Shown here: positions 1 to 9,445 of the stretch, in pieces | How the letters are laid out: each line of letters starts with the position of its first letter | Position numbering within the stretch: the stretch's first letter is position 1 | Source: JBKPNX01 sp046732855 | GTDB taxonomy: Bacteria > Pseudomonadota > Alphaproteobacteria > Geminicoccales > Geminicoccaceae | Length of the DNA: 31,465 bases | Reading direction: 5' to 3' | Assembly (NCBI GenBank): GCA_046732855.1 | Contig: JBKPNX010000245.1 | Coordinates: 1-31,465 of the forward strand | Notes under the pieces: model-generated | Told to the model about the DNA's origin: nothing | Database searches by the model: none | What the model saw: only the letters and a program-made list of their open reading frames with translations | Made by a program: the position numbers and the translations under genes

Positions 1-2
1 GG

Positions 3-551
3 GCCGGTCTGCGCAGCATCCACGATCTGCTCGCGCCAGGCACGACCAACGGACCTGCGCTTGATGGGGCGTCGAGCGCGGCAGCAGCATCGATCTTCGA
101 AGCCGCTGACGATCTGCTCGGATCCTATCTGACCCAACCGAGCCTGCACGGCACGGCCGGTGTTGACCATCTGGTCGGGACCAGCTCTTCGGACTGGTTG
201 CAAGGCGGCGCCGGCGATGACCACCTGATCGGCGGCGATGGCCGCGACGTGCTCGAGGGCGGCGCGGGCAGCGATCGGCTCGAGGGCGGCGCGGGTGACG
301 ACCACTATCTGTTCAGGCCCGGCGACGGCGGACTCGGCACCCTCATCCACGACGCCGAGGGGTCTAACCTGGCTGTGCTGGATGGCTTCTCGGGCGCCCA
401 GGTTCAGGGGATCCGGATGGGCAACAGTCTCGTGGTCGTTGCCAACAACTCACCAATCTTCACCTTCGAGGACTTTGTCGGCCACGAGCAGGCGTTTGCG
501 GGCGTACAGGTCGACGATCAGTTCATCGCGGCGCAGGATCTGCACGCGTGA
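3..551 (+). CDS. RTX-repeat (hemolysin-type calcium-binding) protein, C-terminal part, 5' end outside window
   Basis: The reading frame is open from the left edge to a TGA at 549-551, giving about 182 residues of a longer protein. Around 150-311 lie six nine-residue RTX units: two degenerate ones (GTAGVDHLV, GTSSSDWLQ) and four good ones of the GGxGxDxLx type. Such repeats bind calcium as a parallel beta roll and are typical of proteins exported unfolded by type I secretion. The tail after the repeats ends in FIAAQDLHA, resembling the C-terminal region of secreted RTX proteins. The catalytic or adhesive part would lie upstream, so the activity (protease, lipase, adhesin) cannot be told. No type I secretion genes are in the window. 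The family assignment is firm; the function is open. Confidence 0.85.
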   Translation, partial: AGLRSIHDLLAPGTTNGPALDGASSAAAASIFEAADDLLGSYLTQPSLHGTAGVDHLVGTSSSDWLQGGAGDDHLIGGDGRDVLEGGAGSDRLEGGAGDDHYLFRPGDGGLGTLIHDAEGSNLAVLDGFSGAQVQGIRMGNSLVVVANNSPIFTFEDFVGHEQAFAGVQVDDQFIAAQDLHA

Positions 552-589
552 CCGGGTCGGCAGCGCCGGCAAATGCAAATCGGTCTGGT

Positions 590-2344
590 CTAGGCGAACA
601 GCTCGGCATCCAGCGGCGCTGAGCCGGCCGTGACCGCGGGCAGCAGGGCCGCGGCCGGGGGCAGGAGCTGGCCGATATAGAACGCGGCGCTCGCGTGCTT
701 GCTGTCGGCGAGTGCGGTGCCGCGGGCAGCGAGCGCCGAGCGGGCGAGCAGAAAGCCGCCGAGCGTGGTCGCGAACAGGCGCAGATACGGCGTCGCCCCG
801 GCCGCGGCGGCATCCGGGTCGTTGTCGTGCTCGGCCTGGAGCCACGCGGTCGCCTGCTCGAGCGTGCCAAGAGCGTCCACGAGACCGCGCCGCAGCGCCG
901 TTTCGCCCGAGGCGTCGAGCGACGCCAGGTCGCCGCGCAGCTCCTCGAATAAGGCCGCCGGCAGACGCCCGTCGGCCATCTTCAGCTTGCGCCCGACCAG
1001 ATCGAGCGCCTGGATGCCGCTGGTGCCCTCGTAGATCATCGCGATGCGCGCATCGCGCAGCAGCTGCGCGACCCCGGTCTCCTCGATGTAGCCCATCCCG
1101 CCGTGGACCTGGAGCGCGGTCGAGGCGATCTCGAAGCCGAGGTCGGTGCACCAGGCCTTGACCAGCGGCGTCAGCAGGGCAAGGCGCCCCTCGGCCGCGG
1201 CCCGCGCCCCCGGGTCGGGCTCGCGCTCGGCGCGATCCAGCGCGCCGGCGGCGGTATACGCGAGCGCGCGCATCGCCTCGATCTGGGTCTTCATGGTCAT
1301 CAGCATGCGCCGCACATCGGGATGCTCGACGATGCGCGCCGGGCGCTCCTCGCCGCCGCTCTGCCGCCGCCCCTGAACGCGCTCGCGCGCGTAGGCGAGC
1401 GCGGCCTGATACGCGCGCTCGGCGACCGCGAGGCCCTCGAGACCGACCTGGAGGCGGGCGATGTTCATCATCGTGAACATCGCGCGCATGCCGCCGTGCT
1501 CCTCGCCGACGAGGTAGCCGATCGCGCCGGCGTCGTCGCCGAACGACATCATGCAGGTCGGGCTCGCGTGGATTCCGAGCTTCTCTTCCAGGGAGACGCA
1601 GCGCACCTCGTTGCGCGACCCGAGCGAGCCGTCGGGGTTGAGCAGGAACTTCGGGATCAGGAACAGCGAGATGCCGCGCGTGCCGGGCGGCGCATCGGGC
1701 GTGCGCGCCAGCACCATGTGGATGGTGTTCTCGGTGAAGTCGTGCTCGCCGAAGGTGATGAAGATCTTGGTGCCGCTGATCCGGTAATGGTCGCGCTCGC
1801 GCACGGCCCTGGTCCGGAGCGCACCGACGTCCGAGCCCGCATGGGGCTCGGTCAGGCACATCGTGCCGGTCCACTCGCCGCTGACGAGCTTGGGCAGGTA
1901 GCGCGCGCGCTGCTCCGCGGTGCCGTGATGGAGCAGCAGCTCGACGCCGGCCTGGGTCAGAATCGGGCACAGGCAGAACGCGAAGTTCGCGCTGTGCCAC
2001 ATCTCCCACACCGGGATCGCCACGCTCCACGGCAGGCCCTGGCCGCCCCACTCCTGTGGGAACGGCAGCCCGTGCCAGCCGTCCTCGACGAACTTCCGGT
2101 ACGCCTCCTTGTAGCCCTTGGGCGTGCGCACCGCGCCGTTCTCCAGCCGCACGCGCTCCCGATCACCCGTGGCGTTGAGCGGCGCGAGCTCGTTCGCGGC
2201 GAACCTGCCCGCCGCGTCGAGCACCTGGTCGATCAAATCCGGCGTGGCCGCCTCGCATCCTGGCAGGCGCGCGATCCGATCGAGCCCGGCCATGTGCGTG
2301 AGCGCGAAGCGGATCTGGTCGAGCGGCGGGACGTAAGGGGTCAT
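590..2344 (-). CDS. Long-form acyl-CoA dehydrogenase (DmdC-like subfamily)
   Basis: A 584-residue FAD flavoenzyme predicted to introduce an alpha,beta double bond into an acyl-CoA. The length exceeds the usual 380-400 residues and fits the subfamily with an N-terminal extension and an extra C-terminal domain, which includes 3-methylmercaptopropionyl-CoA dehydrogenase DmdC. Visible motifs are MCLTEPHAGSDVG (about 162-174, flavin/substrate region), QVHGGMGYIEE (412-422) and IYEGTSGIQALDLVGRK (437-453); Glu439 is the likely catalytic base by analogy with that subfamily. The ATG at 2344 is preceded by GAGGTG about 9 bases away. It follows the FAD-linked oxidase on the same strand with a 45-bp gap, so the two are probably co-transcribed. 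The family is sure; the actual acyl substrate is not, and a DMSP role should not be assumed without dmdB/dmdD nearby. Confidence 0.93.
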   Translation of the reverse strand: MTPYVPPLDQIRFALTHMAGLDRIARLPGCEAATPDLIDQVLDAAGRFAANELAPLNATGDRERVRLENGAVRTPKGYKEAYRKFVEDGWHGLPFPQEWGGQGLPWSVAIPVWEMWHSANFAFCLCPILTQAGVELLLHHGTAEQRARYLPKLVSGEWTGTMCLTEPHAGSDVGALRTRAVRERDHYRISGTKIFITFGEHDFTENTIHMVLARTPDAPPGTRGISLFLIPKFLLNPDGSLGSRNEVRCVSLEEKLGIHASPTCMMSFGDDAGAIGYLVGEEHGGMRAMFTMMNIARLQVGLEGLAVAERAYQAALAYARERVQGRRQSGGEERPARIVEHPDVRRMLMTMKTQIEAMRALAYTAAGALDRAEREPDPGARAAAEGRLALLTPLVKAWCTDLGFEIASTALQVHGGMGYIEETGVAQLLRDARIAMIYEGTSGIQALDLVGRKLKMADGRLPAALFEELRGDLASLDASGETALRRGLVDALGTLEQATAWLQAEHDNDPDAAAAGATPYLRLFATTLGGFLLARSALAARGTALADSKHASAAFYIGQLLPPAAALLPAVTAGSAPLDAELFA

Positions 2345-2389
2345 CGCATTCGCACCTCGTGACGATCCTCCGGCGGCTGCGCCGGGGCC

Positions 2390-3832
2390 TCAGATCACCG
2401 CGCCGGGATTGAGGATTCCCTTCGGATCCAGGCTCGCCTTGAGCGCGCGCATCACCGCCAGCTCGATGGGCGATTTGCGCCGGGCCAGCTCGGCGCGCTT
2501 GGCGCGGCCGATGCCATGCTCCGCGCTGATGCTGCCGCCGAGCGCCTCGACCACGTCGAGCACGAGGCCCTGGATCTCGTCCCGTCGGGCGTAGAACTTC
2601 TCGCCGGCCATGGCCTGCGGCGGCAACAGATTGTAGTGGACATTGCCGTCGCCGACGTGGCCGAACGGCAGGATCCGCACGCCCGGCAGCGCGCGTTCGA
2701 GCTCCGCGGCGGCGCGCTCGATCAAATCAGGCACGCGCGCGACCGGGACCGAAATGTCGTGGCGCAGCACCACGCCTTCCCGCGCCATTGCCTCGGTCGG
2801 GTTCTCGCGCAGCGCCCACAGCGCCTTGCGCTGCGCCTCGCTCGCCGCGACCACGCCGTCCTGAATCAGCCCGCGCCGTATGCCTTCCTCGAGGACCTGC
2901 TCGAGCTCCCCGCCGAGCCCCTCGGCGAGCGACCAGGCGACCTCGGCGAGCACATACCACGGCGCCGGCCGGGCCAGCGGCGCGCGCGTGCCGGGCAGAT
3001 ATTGCAGCACCAGCTCGACGCCACCGCCGGCCAGCAGCTCGAACGAGCTCACGGTTTCGCCGAGGCGCTCGCGGAACAGGGCGAGCAGCTCGACCGCGGC
3101 CCGCGGCGACGCCACCGCGAGCCAGGCGGTCTGCCGCTCGCGCGGCTGTGGCGCGAGGCGCAGCACGGCGGCCGTGATCACCCCCAAGGTGCCCTCCGCG
3201 CCGATGAACAGCTGCTTCAGGTCGTAGCCGGTGTTGTCCTTGCGCAGGCTGCGCAGCCCATCCCAGATCCGGCCTTCGGCGAGTACCACCTCGAGGCCCA
3301 GGACCAGCGCGCGCGCCATGCCGTAGCGCAGCACGTTCACCCCGCCGGCATTGGTCGCGATGTTGCCGCCGATCTGACACGAGCCCTGGGCGCCGAGCGA
3401 CAGCGGCAGCAGACGACCGACCTCGCCTGCGGCGTTCTGCACCGCCTCGAGCACGCAGCCGGCCTCGGCGGTGATCGTGTCGTTGAGCGGGTCGAGTGCG
3501 CGGATGCGGTTCAAGCGGCTGAGCGAGAGAACGGCGATGCGGCCCGAGCCGTCCGGCACGCCAGCGCCGACCAGGCCGGTGTTGCCGCCCTGCGGCACCA
3601 CGGGCACCTCGCGGGCATGGCAAAGCTCGAGCAGCGCGGCGACCTCCCCGGTATCCGCCGGGCGGAGCAGCAGCGGCGTTTGGCCGCGCCAGGTGCCCCA
3701 TTGCTCGGCGGCATGCAGGGCCAGCTGGTCGGGCTCGGTCGTCCAGCCGCGCCGCCCCACCCGGCGATCGACCTCTGCGAGGAAACCGGGCGGCAGATCG
3801 GCTGCCCGGGCTGCGGCGGGAACGGCGGTCAT
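2390..3832 (-). CDS. FAD-binding oxidase, GlcD / D-2-hydroxyacid dehydrogenase family
   Basis: A 480-residue oxidoreductase of the VAO/GlcD type, expected to oxidise a D-2-hydroxy acid (D-lactate, glycolate or D-2-hydroxyglutarate) and pass electrons to a quinone, flavoprotein or cytochrome. The N-terminal FAD_binding_4 domain shows PQGGNTGLVGAGVP (80-93), a glycine-rich segment GSCQIGGNIATNAGG and IGAEGTLGVITA. The C-terminal FAD-oxidase_C domain shows FGHVGDGNVHYN and SAEHGIGRAKR, whose histidines are typical metal/substrate ligands. Length is normal for the family. The ATG at 3832 sits beside the divergent dapD promoter region. The acyl-CoA dehydrogenase gene follows on the same strand. 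D-2-hydroxyglutarate dehydrogenase is a plausible specific identity, but sequence alone does not settle it. Confidence 0.92.
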   Translation of the reverse strand: MTAVPAAARAADLPPGFLAEVDRRVGRRGWTTEPDQLALHAAEQWGTWRGQTPLLLRPADTGEVAALLELCHAREVPVVPQGGNTGLVGAGVPDGSGRIAVLSLSRLNRIRALDPLNDTITAEAGCVLEAVQNAAGEVGRLLPLSLGAQGSCQIGGNIATNAGGVNVLRYGMARALVLGLEVVLAEGRIWDGLRSLRKDNTGYDLKQLFIGAEGTLGVITAAVLRLAPQPRERQTAWLAVASPRAAVELLALFRERLGETVSSFELLAGGGVELVLQYLPGTRAPLARPAPWYVLAEVAWSLAEGLGGELEQVLEEGIRRGLIQDGVVAASEAQRKALWALRENPTEAMAREGVVLRHDISVPVARVPDLIERAAAELERALPGVRILPFGHVGDGNVHYNLLPPQAMAGEKFYARRDEIQGLVLDVVEALGGSISAEHGIGRAKRAELARRKSPIELAVMRALKASLDPKGILNPGAVI

Positions 3833-3882
3833 GGGGCCTATCTAAGGCCAGGGCGCGCTTGGAACAACCGGCCTCGCCGTCG

Positions 3883-3910
3883 TTGACAGGCAGTCCCGCT
3901 CGGATAGCCT
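3883..3910 (+). promoter_or_regulatory. Sigma-70-type promoter of dapD
   Basis: A perfect -35 hexamer TTGACA (3883-3888) is followed after 16 bases by TAGCCT (3905-3910). It lies 43 bases before the dapD ATG and is oriented toward it. This is the cleanest housekeeping promoter seen in the window and probably drives dapD, dapE and the membrane-protein gene. Confidence 0.65.
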
Positions 3911-3952
3911 ACGGCCGCCGCATCCGGGTGCCGCAATCGGAGGGAACCAGGC

Positions 3953-4791
<839 letters not shown>

Positions 4792-4795
<4 letters not shown>

Positions 4796-5943
4796 CGCTG
4801 CTGACCGACCCGGTCGGGTTGGCGCAGGCGCTGATCCGCTGCCCCAGCGTGACGCCGGAGGACCACGGCGCGCTCGATCTGGTCGAGGATGCGCTGGAAC
4901 GGCTGGGTTTCCGCTGCCATCGGCTGACGTTCGAGGAGGAGGGCGCGGCGCCGGTCGGCAATCTGTACGCCCGGGTGGGCGAGGGGGCTCCCCATCTCTG
5001 CTTTGCCGGCCATACCGATGTCGTGCCGCCGGGCGACCTCGCCGGCTGGCGGGTCGATCCGTTCGCCGGCGAGATCATCGACGGGGTGCTGTACGGGCGC
5101 GGCGCGGTCGACATGAAGGGCGCGATCGCCTGCTTCGTCGCCGCCGCGGCGCGCTTTCTCGACCAGCAGCGGCCGGCCGGGTCGATCAGCTGCCTGATCA
5201 CCGGGGACGAGGAAGGTCCGGCGGTCAACGGCACGCGCAAGGTGCTCGAATGGCTCGTCTCGCGTGGTGAGAAGCTCGACGCGTGCCTGGTCGGCGAACC
5301 GACCAGTGCGGAGCAGCTCGGCGACACCCTCAAGGTCGGGCGGCGCGGTTCGCTGACCGGCCGGCTCACCGTGCGCGGCACTCAAGGCCACGTCGCCTAT
5401 CCGGAGCGCGCCGACAATCCGATCCCAAGACTGCTCGCCATGCTGCGCGCGCTCAGCGAGGAGCCGCTCGATGCCGGCAGCGAGCACTTCCAGCCGTCGC
5501 AGCTGGTGATCACCTCGGTCGATGTAGGCAACGCCGCAAGCAATCTGATCCCGGCATCGGCGCGCGCGATCTTCAACGTCCGCTTCAACGATCGGTACAC
5601 CGCGCGCACCCTCGAGGCGGCGCTCCGCGCCCGGCTCGATGTCAGGGGGGACGACTATCGTCTCGAGGCCGATTGCGGCGCCGAGGCTTTCCTCACCCTG
5701 CCGGGTCCGTTGACCGAGCTGCTGCAGGAGCTGATCGAGCGCGAGCTCGGCGTCGTCCCAAAGCTATCCACCTCCGGCGGCACGTCCGACGCCAGATTTC
5801 TCAAGAGTGCCTGCCCCGTGATCGAATTCGGCCTGATCGGCGCGACCATCCATCAGGTCGACGAACAGGTGCCGGTCGCCGACCTCGAGGCGCTCACCCG
5901 CGTTTATAACGCCCTGCTCGCCAGCTTCGTCAGACCCGCCTGA
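4792..5943 (+). CDS. dapE: Succinyl-diaminopimelate desuccinylase
   Basis: A 383-residue M20-family di-zinc hydrolase that cleaves N-succinyl-LL-diaminopimelate to LL-DAP and succinate. The zinc-ligand blocks are all present: FAGHTDVVPPGD (His), GRGAVDMKGA (bridging Asp), TGDEEGPAVNGT (catalytic and ligand Glu pair), VGEPTS, and the C-terminal GATIHQVDEQV (His). The start was set at ATG 4792, which overlaps the dapD stop; the open frame runs further upstream, but that part is only dapD in another frame. The stop TGA overlaps the ATG of the next gene (TGATG), showing tight operon packing. The family identity is firm. Confidence 0.98.
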
Positions 5944-6497
5944 TGCCCGACCGCGAAGAGGTCCTGAGCGCGCTGTACGGCGCTTACCGTCTCGCCTGGT
6001 TCGACGTTTCGGGGATGACCTATCTCAACCTGACGGTCGAAGGTTTCTGGCGCTCGTTCTTCGCCGCGGTGCTGGTCGCCCCGGCGTATGCCGTCCTGGT
6101 CGGCCTGCGGGTGCCGGTCGAGGAGGTCAACATTGCGGTCGTGTTTTTGACCGAGACGATCGGTTACGTCTTCGCATGGTGCGCCTTTCCCGCCGTCGCT
6201 CTGGTGCTTACCCGGTTGCTCGGCCTCGATCGCAACTACGTGGCCCTGATCGTCGCGCACAACTGGAGCGCGGTGCTGCAGATGGCAGCCTTCGTCGCCG
6301 TGGTACTGTTGGGGGGGATTCTGCCGGCGGCGCTCGGCACGTTGGCCGTGGCGCTGACCACCCTTGCGGTCCTGGTCTACCAGTGGTTCGTGATTCGCAC
6401 GGCGCTGCAAACCTCGGGCGGCATGGCCCTGATGCTGCTCCTGGTCGACCTGGTGGTCACGAGCCTGATCAGCGCGGGCGCCGATCGCGTCCTGTGA
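5943..6497 (+). CDS. Conserved integral membrane protein, unknown function
   Basis: A 184-residue protein, not assigned to a named enzyme. A polar N-terminus of about 35 residues (with WFDVSGM and NLTVEGFWRSF) precedes four or five hydrophobic segments at roughly 37-55, 63-90, 98-128, 130-150 and 160-178. A conserved-looking LIVAHNWSAVLQ lies between helices. It is translationally linked to dapE (TGATG overlap). Its 3' end overlaps the 3' end of the convergent truA gene by 29 bp, which argues that both stops are real. A membrane protein in this slot after dapE recurs in Rhodospirillales-like genomes, to my knowledge. A YIP1-like or DUF membrane family is possible. A role in cell-envelope biology is only suggested by the dapDE context. 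Confidence 0.75.
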   Translation: MPDREEVLSALYGAYRLAWFDVSGMTYLNLTVEGFWRSFFAAVLVAPAYAVLVGLRVPVEEVNIAVVFLTETIGYVFAWCAFPAVALVLTRLLGLDRNYVALIVAHNWSAVLQMAAFVAVVLLGGILPAALGTLAVALTTLAVLVYQWFVIRTALQTSGGMALMLLLVDLVVTSLISAGADRVL

Positions 6498-7239
6498 GCG
6501 CCTCGTAGTCGACGCGCACCAGATACAGCCCGCAGGCGGGCGCGGTCGGGCCTGCCGCGGCGCGATCGCGCGCGGCCAGCACCGCCTCGATGTGCCCGAC
6601 CGGCCGGCGGCCCTCGCCGATCAGCTTCAAGGTGCCCACCAGGTTGCGCACTTGGTGGTGCAGGAACGAGCGGGCGAGCGCGACGATCTCGAGCCGCTCG
6701 CCGTGACGTTTCACCGCCAGTAGATCCAGCGTCTTGACCGGCGACTTGGCCTGGCACAGCGTACTGCGAAAGCTGGTGAAGTCGTGACGGCCGACCAGGC
6801 GCTGCGCGGCCTCGTGCATGACCTCGGCATCCAATGGCGCCGGCACCTGCCAGGCCCGTCCCGCGTCGAGCGCAAGCGGTGCCCGGCGGTTCACGATGCG
6901 ATAGACGTAGTGGCGCGTGGTGGCCGAGTACCGGGCATGGAAGTCGTCCGGCGCGGCGGTGGCTTCCAGGACCACGATGGGCCGCGGCCGCAGATGGTGA
7001 TTGAGCGCATTGCGCAGGGTCTCGGGGGTGACGGCGCGGCTCAGATCGAGATGCGCGACCTGGCCGGTGGCGTGCACCCCGGCATCGGTGCGTCCGGCCC
7101 CGACCACCTGGACGTCCTCGCCGCAGAACTTGCCCACCGCCTCCTCGAGCGCCTGCTGCACCGAATCCCCATCGCTCTGCCGCTGCCAGCCGCGAAACGG
7201 CCCGCCGTCATACTCGAGCGTCAGCTTGTAGCGGGGCAT
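6469..7239 (-). CDS. truA: tRNA pseudouridine(38-40) synthase
   Basis: A 256-residue enzyme that isomerises uridines 38, 39 and 40 in the anticodon stem-loop of many tRNAs. It has the N-terminal YKLTLEYDGGPFRGWQRQ signature and the catalytic-aspartate motif GAGRTDAGVHATGQVAH. Further conserved blocks are FHARYSATTRHYVYRI and the HHQVRNLVGTL segment near the C-terminus. The start was set at ATG 7239 (MPRYKL); the longer in-frame extension to 7470 is read through fmt in another frame and is not family-like. It is the last gene of the dnaX-to-truA run and overlaps fmt by 19 bp. Its stop lies inside the convergent membrane-protein gene. Confidence 0.97.
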   Translation of the reverse strand: MPRYKLTLEYDGGPFRGWQRQSDGDSVQQALEEAVGKFCGEDVQVVGAGRTDAGVHATGQVAHLDLSRAVTPETLRNALNHHLRPRPIVVLEATAAPDDFHARYSATTRHYVYRIVNRRAPLALDAGRAWQVPAPLDAEVMHEAAQRLVGRHDFTSFRSTLCQAKSPVKTLDLLAVKRHGERLEIVALARSFLHHQVRNLVGTLKLIGEGRRPVGHIEAVLAARDRAAAGPTAPACGLYLVRVDYEALTGRDRRPR

Positions 7240-8174
7240 GGCGTGCCGAGCCGGGCGCCGACCCGCAAAGGGAAGCCGCGCAGAAACGCTTCCGCCGCCA
7301 TTGGCCTGCCGCCGGCCCGCTGCAGTCTGGTGAGCCGCAGCGCGCCCTCGCCGCAGGCAATCGTCATGCGGTCGTCGAGCACCTCGCCCGGGCGGCCGGC
7401 GCCGGCCGCGAGCTCGCCTTCGAGCATGAGGAGGCGCTCGCCGTCGACCTCGGTCCAGCAGCCGGGCCACGGATTGAGCGCGCGCAGCTGCCGCTCCAGG
7501 AATCCGGCTGGCCGCGTCCAGTCCAGGCGCGCCTCGGACTTGTCGATCTTGGGCGCGTAGGTGACGCCCTCGTTCGGCTGGGGGCGCGGCGCGGCCTGCC
7601 CGCTCGCCAGGTCCTCGATCGTCCGACCGACCATGCCCGCGGCCAGCTCGGCCAGCGTGTCGTGCAGGCTCGCAGCCGTGCTCGCGGCGGTGATCGGCAC
7701 CCGCTCCATGGCCAGGATCGGGCCGGTGTCCAGCGACGGCTCCATCTGGATGATGGTGACCCCGGTCTCGGTATCGCCGGCGAGCAGGGCGCGCTGGATC
7801 GGGGCAGCGCCGCGCCAGCGTGGCAGCAGCGACGCGTGCAGGTTGAGGCAGCCCAGGCGCGGCGCCTTGAGCATGGCTTTGGGCAGGATCAGACCATAGG
7901 CGGCGACCACGGCGAGATCCGCGCGTAACCCGGCGAGCAACTGCTGCTCGGCGGGGTCTTTGAGGGTCGCCGGCGTGCGGACCATCAGGCCGAGCTCGCT
8001 TGCGGCCGCGTGCACCGGCGAGGGCCGCGCCTTCAGGCCGCGCCCGGCCAGGCGCGCCGGCTGCGTGTACACGGCGGCGACCGTGTGCGGCCCGGCGGCG
8101 AGCGCGCGCAGGCTCGGCACCGCGAACGCGGCGGTGCCCATGTACACCAGACGCAAAGGTGGAGCGCTGGCCAC
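7221..8174 (-). CDS. fmt: Methionyl-tRNA formyltransferase
   Basis: About 317 residues. The enzyme formylates Met-tRNA(fMet) with 10-formyl-tetrahydrofolate for translation initiation. The N-terminal LRLVYMGTAAFAVPSL begins the Rossmann-like domain. The catalytic Asn/His/Asp set is visible in NLHASLLPRWRGAAP and EPSLDTGPIL. The C-terminal OB-like domain carries LNPWPGCWTE. I chose GTG 8174, which has AGGGAG 10 bases upstream. A TTG at 8243 would add 23 residues that do not look like the family, so the start is uncertain. It follows def on the same strand, the usual functional pair: formyl added by Fmt, removed by Def. Confidence 0.95.
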   Translation of the reverse strand: MASAPPLRLVYMGTAAFAVPSLRALAAGPHTVAAVYTQPARLAGRGLKARPSPVHAAASELGLMVRTPATLKDPAEQQLLAGLRADLAVVAAYGLILPKAMLKAPRLGCLNLHASLLPRWRGAAPIQRALLAGDTETGVTIIQMEPSLDTGPILAMERVPITAASTAASLHDTLAELAAGMVGRTIEDLASGQAAPRPQPNEGVTYAPKIDKSEARLDWTRPAGFLERQLRALNPWPGCWTEVDGERLLMLEGELAAGAGRPGEVLDDRMTIACGEGALRLTRLQRAGGRPMAAEAFLRGFPLRVGARLGTPCPATS

Positions 8175-8262
8175 CAGCGTGCGACTCCCTGTTGCCGAAG
8201 TCCCGTGCGTCCGGTGATAAGCACCCCGCGGCCGCTTTGCCAAGTGCGGGGGACGCGATCGC

Positions 8263-8778
8263 TCAGCCGCTCGCGCGCTGCCGCTTTGCCTTGGCGAGCT
8301 TGCGCAGGATCATGGTGCGCTTGAGCGCCGAGAGATGGTCGACGAAGAGGACGCCGTTCAGATGGTCGATCTCATGCTGCAGGCAGCGCGCCAGCAGGCC
8401 ATCGGCCTCGATCTGCTGCGTGGCCCCCTCGCGATCGAGGTAGCGCACCTGGACCTGATCGAACCGCGCGACGTCGCCGAAATGCTTGGGCAGGCTGAGG
8501 CAACCCTCTTCGGCGATGTTGGTAGTCTCCGAGCGGGCGATGATCTCGGGGTTGATGACGTAGATCGGCGCGCGCTCGCCCTCGCCGCTGAGATCGGCGA
8601 CGAACGCCCGCTTGGGCACGCCGACCTGCGGCGCGGCGAGGCCGATCCCCGGCGCGGCGTACATGGTCTCCAGCATGTCGTCGAGCAGGCGTAGGAAATC
8701 CGCGTCGATCCGCTCGATCGGGGTCGATGGCGTGGTCAGGCGGCGATCCGGCGCCTCGATGATATCGAGCAGGGCCAT
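8263..8778 (-). CDS. def: Peptide deformylase
   Basis: A 171-residue metalloenzyme that removes the N-formyl group from nascent proteins. All three family motifs are present: GIGLAAPQ (44-51), EEGCLSLP (90-97, metal-ligand Cys93) and HEIDHLNG (135-142, metal-ligand His135 and His139, catalytic Glu136). Length is normal for a type I enzyme. The start was set at ATG 8778 (MALLDIIEAPDRRL). The longer open frame upstream overlaps recR and is an out-of-frame artefact. The gene lies 13 bp after recR and upstream of fmt in the same direction. Confidence 0.97.
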   Translation of the reverse strand: MALLDIIEAPDRRLTTPSTPIERIDADFLRLLDDMLETMYAAPGIGLAAPQVGVPKRAFVADLSGEGERAPIYVINPEIIARSETTNIAEEGCLSLPKHFGDVARFDQVQVRYLDREGATQQIEADGLLARCLQHEIDHLNGVLFVDHLSALKRTMILRKLAKAKRQRASG

Positions 8779-8791
8779 GCTGAGCAGCGGC

Positions 8792-9439
8792 CTAGTCGTC
8801 CGACCTGCCGTGCGGGATGCCTTCGGGCAGCATGCCGCCTGCAACCGGCACCGGACGGCGCGCCTCGAGCGCGGCGCCGAGCGTGCCATCGTCCAGGTAG
8901 TTGAGCTCGCCACCGACCGGCAGGCCATGGGCGAGGCGGGTCACGGCCACGCCGGTCGCGCTCAGGCGATCGGCGATGTAGTGCGCGGTGGTCTGACCAT
9001 CGACCGTGGCGCTGGTCGCGAGAATGACTTCGCTTGCCTGACCGGTTGCGACCCTCGCCAACAGCCGGTCGATGCCCAGCTCCTGCGGGCCGTAGCCGTC
9101 GATCGCCGACAAGGCGCCGCCGAGCACGTGATAACGCCCGCGAAATAGGCCCGAGCGTTCCAGGGCCCACAGGTCGTCCACGTTCTCGACCACGCAGATC
9201 TGCCGGTCGTCGCGCTCGGCGTCAGCGCAAATCCAGCACGGGTCCGCGCCGTCCAGATTGCCGCAGGTCGAGCACCTTCGCACCTGGTCCGCGGCATCGG
9301 TCAGCGCCACGGCCAAGCGGCGCAGCAGCGTCTCGCGTTGTTTGATCAGGTGCAGCGCCGCGCGCCGGGCCGAGCGTGGGCCGAGTCCGGGCAGCTTGGC
9401 GAGCAGGGCGACCAGGTCGTCGAGGGCACGCGCCGCCAT
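8792..9439 (-). CDS. recR: Recombination mediator protein RecR
   Basis: A 215-residue DNA-binding protein of the RecFOR pathway that helps load RecA on gapped single-stranded DNA. The domain order is right: a helix-hairpin-helix near the N-terminus (KLPGLGPRSARRAALHLI, 15-32), a four-cysteine zinc finger (Cys56, 59, 68, 71), a Toprim domain starting at ICVVENVDDL (81-90) and the C-terminal AHGLPVGGELNYLDDGTL. Slightly longer than the usual 200 residues, with the extra at the C-terminus. It starts 6 bp after ybaB, the arrangement ybaB-recR behind dnaX found widely in bacteria. Confidence 0.97.
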   Translation of the reverse strand: MAARALDDLVALLAKLPGLGPRSARRAALHLIKQRETLLRRLAVALTDAADQVRRCSTCGNLDGADPCWICADAERDDRQICVVENVDDLWALERSGLFRGRYHVLGGALSAIDGYGPQELGIDRLLARVATGQASEVILATSATVDGQTTAHYIADRLSATGVAVTRLAHGLPVGGELNYLDDGTLGAALEARRPVPVAGGMLPEGIPHGRSDD

Positions 9440-9445
9440 AGGCTC

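Noticed and set aside
1103..2362. Long plus-strand open frame antisense to the acyl-CoA dehydrogenase
   Set aside because: Low-complexity Arg/Gly/His-rich product with no family pattern; the opposite strand has a complete, motif-bearing enzyme.
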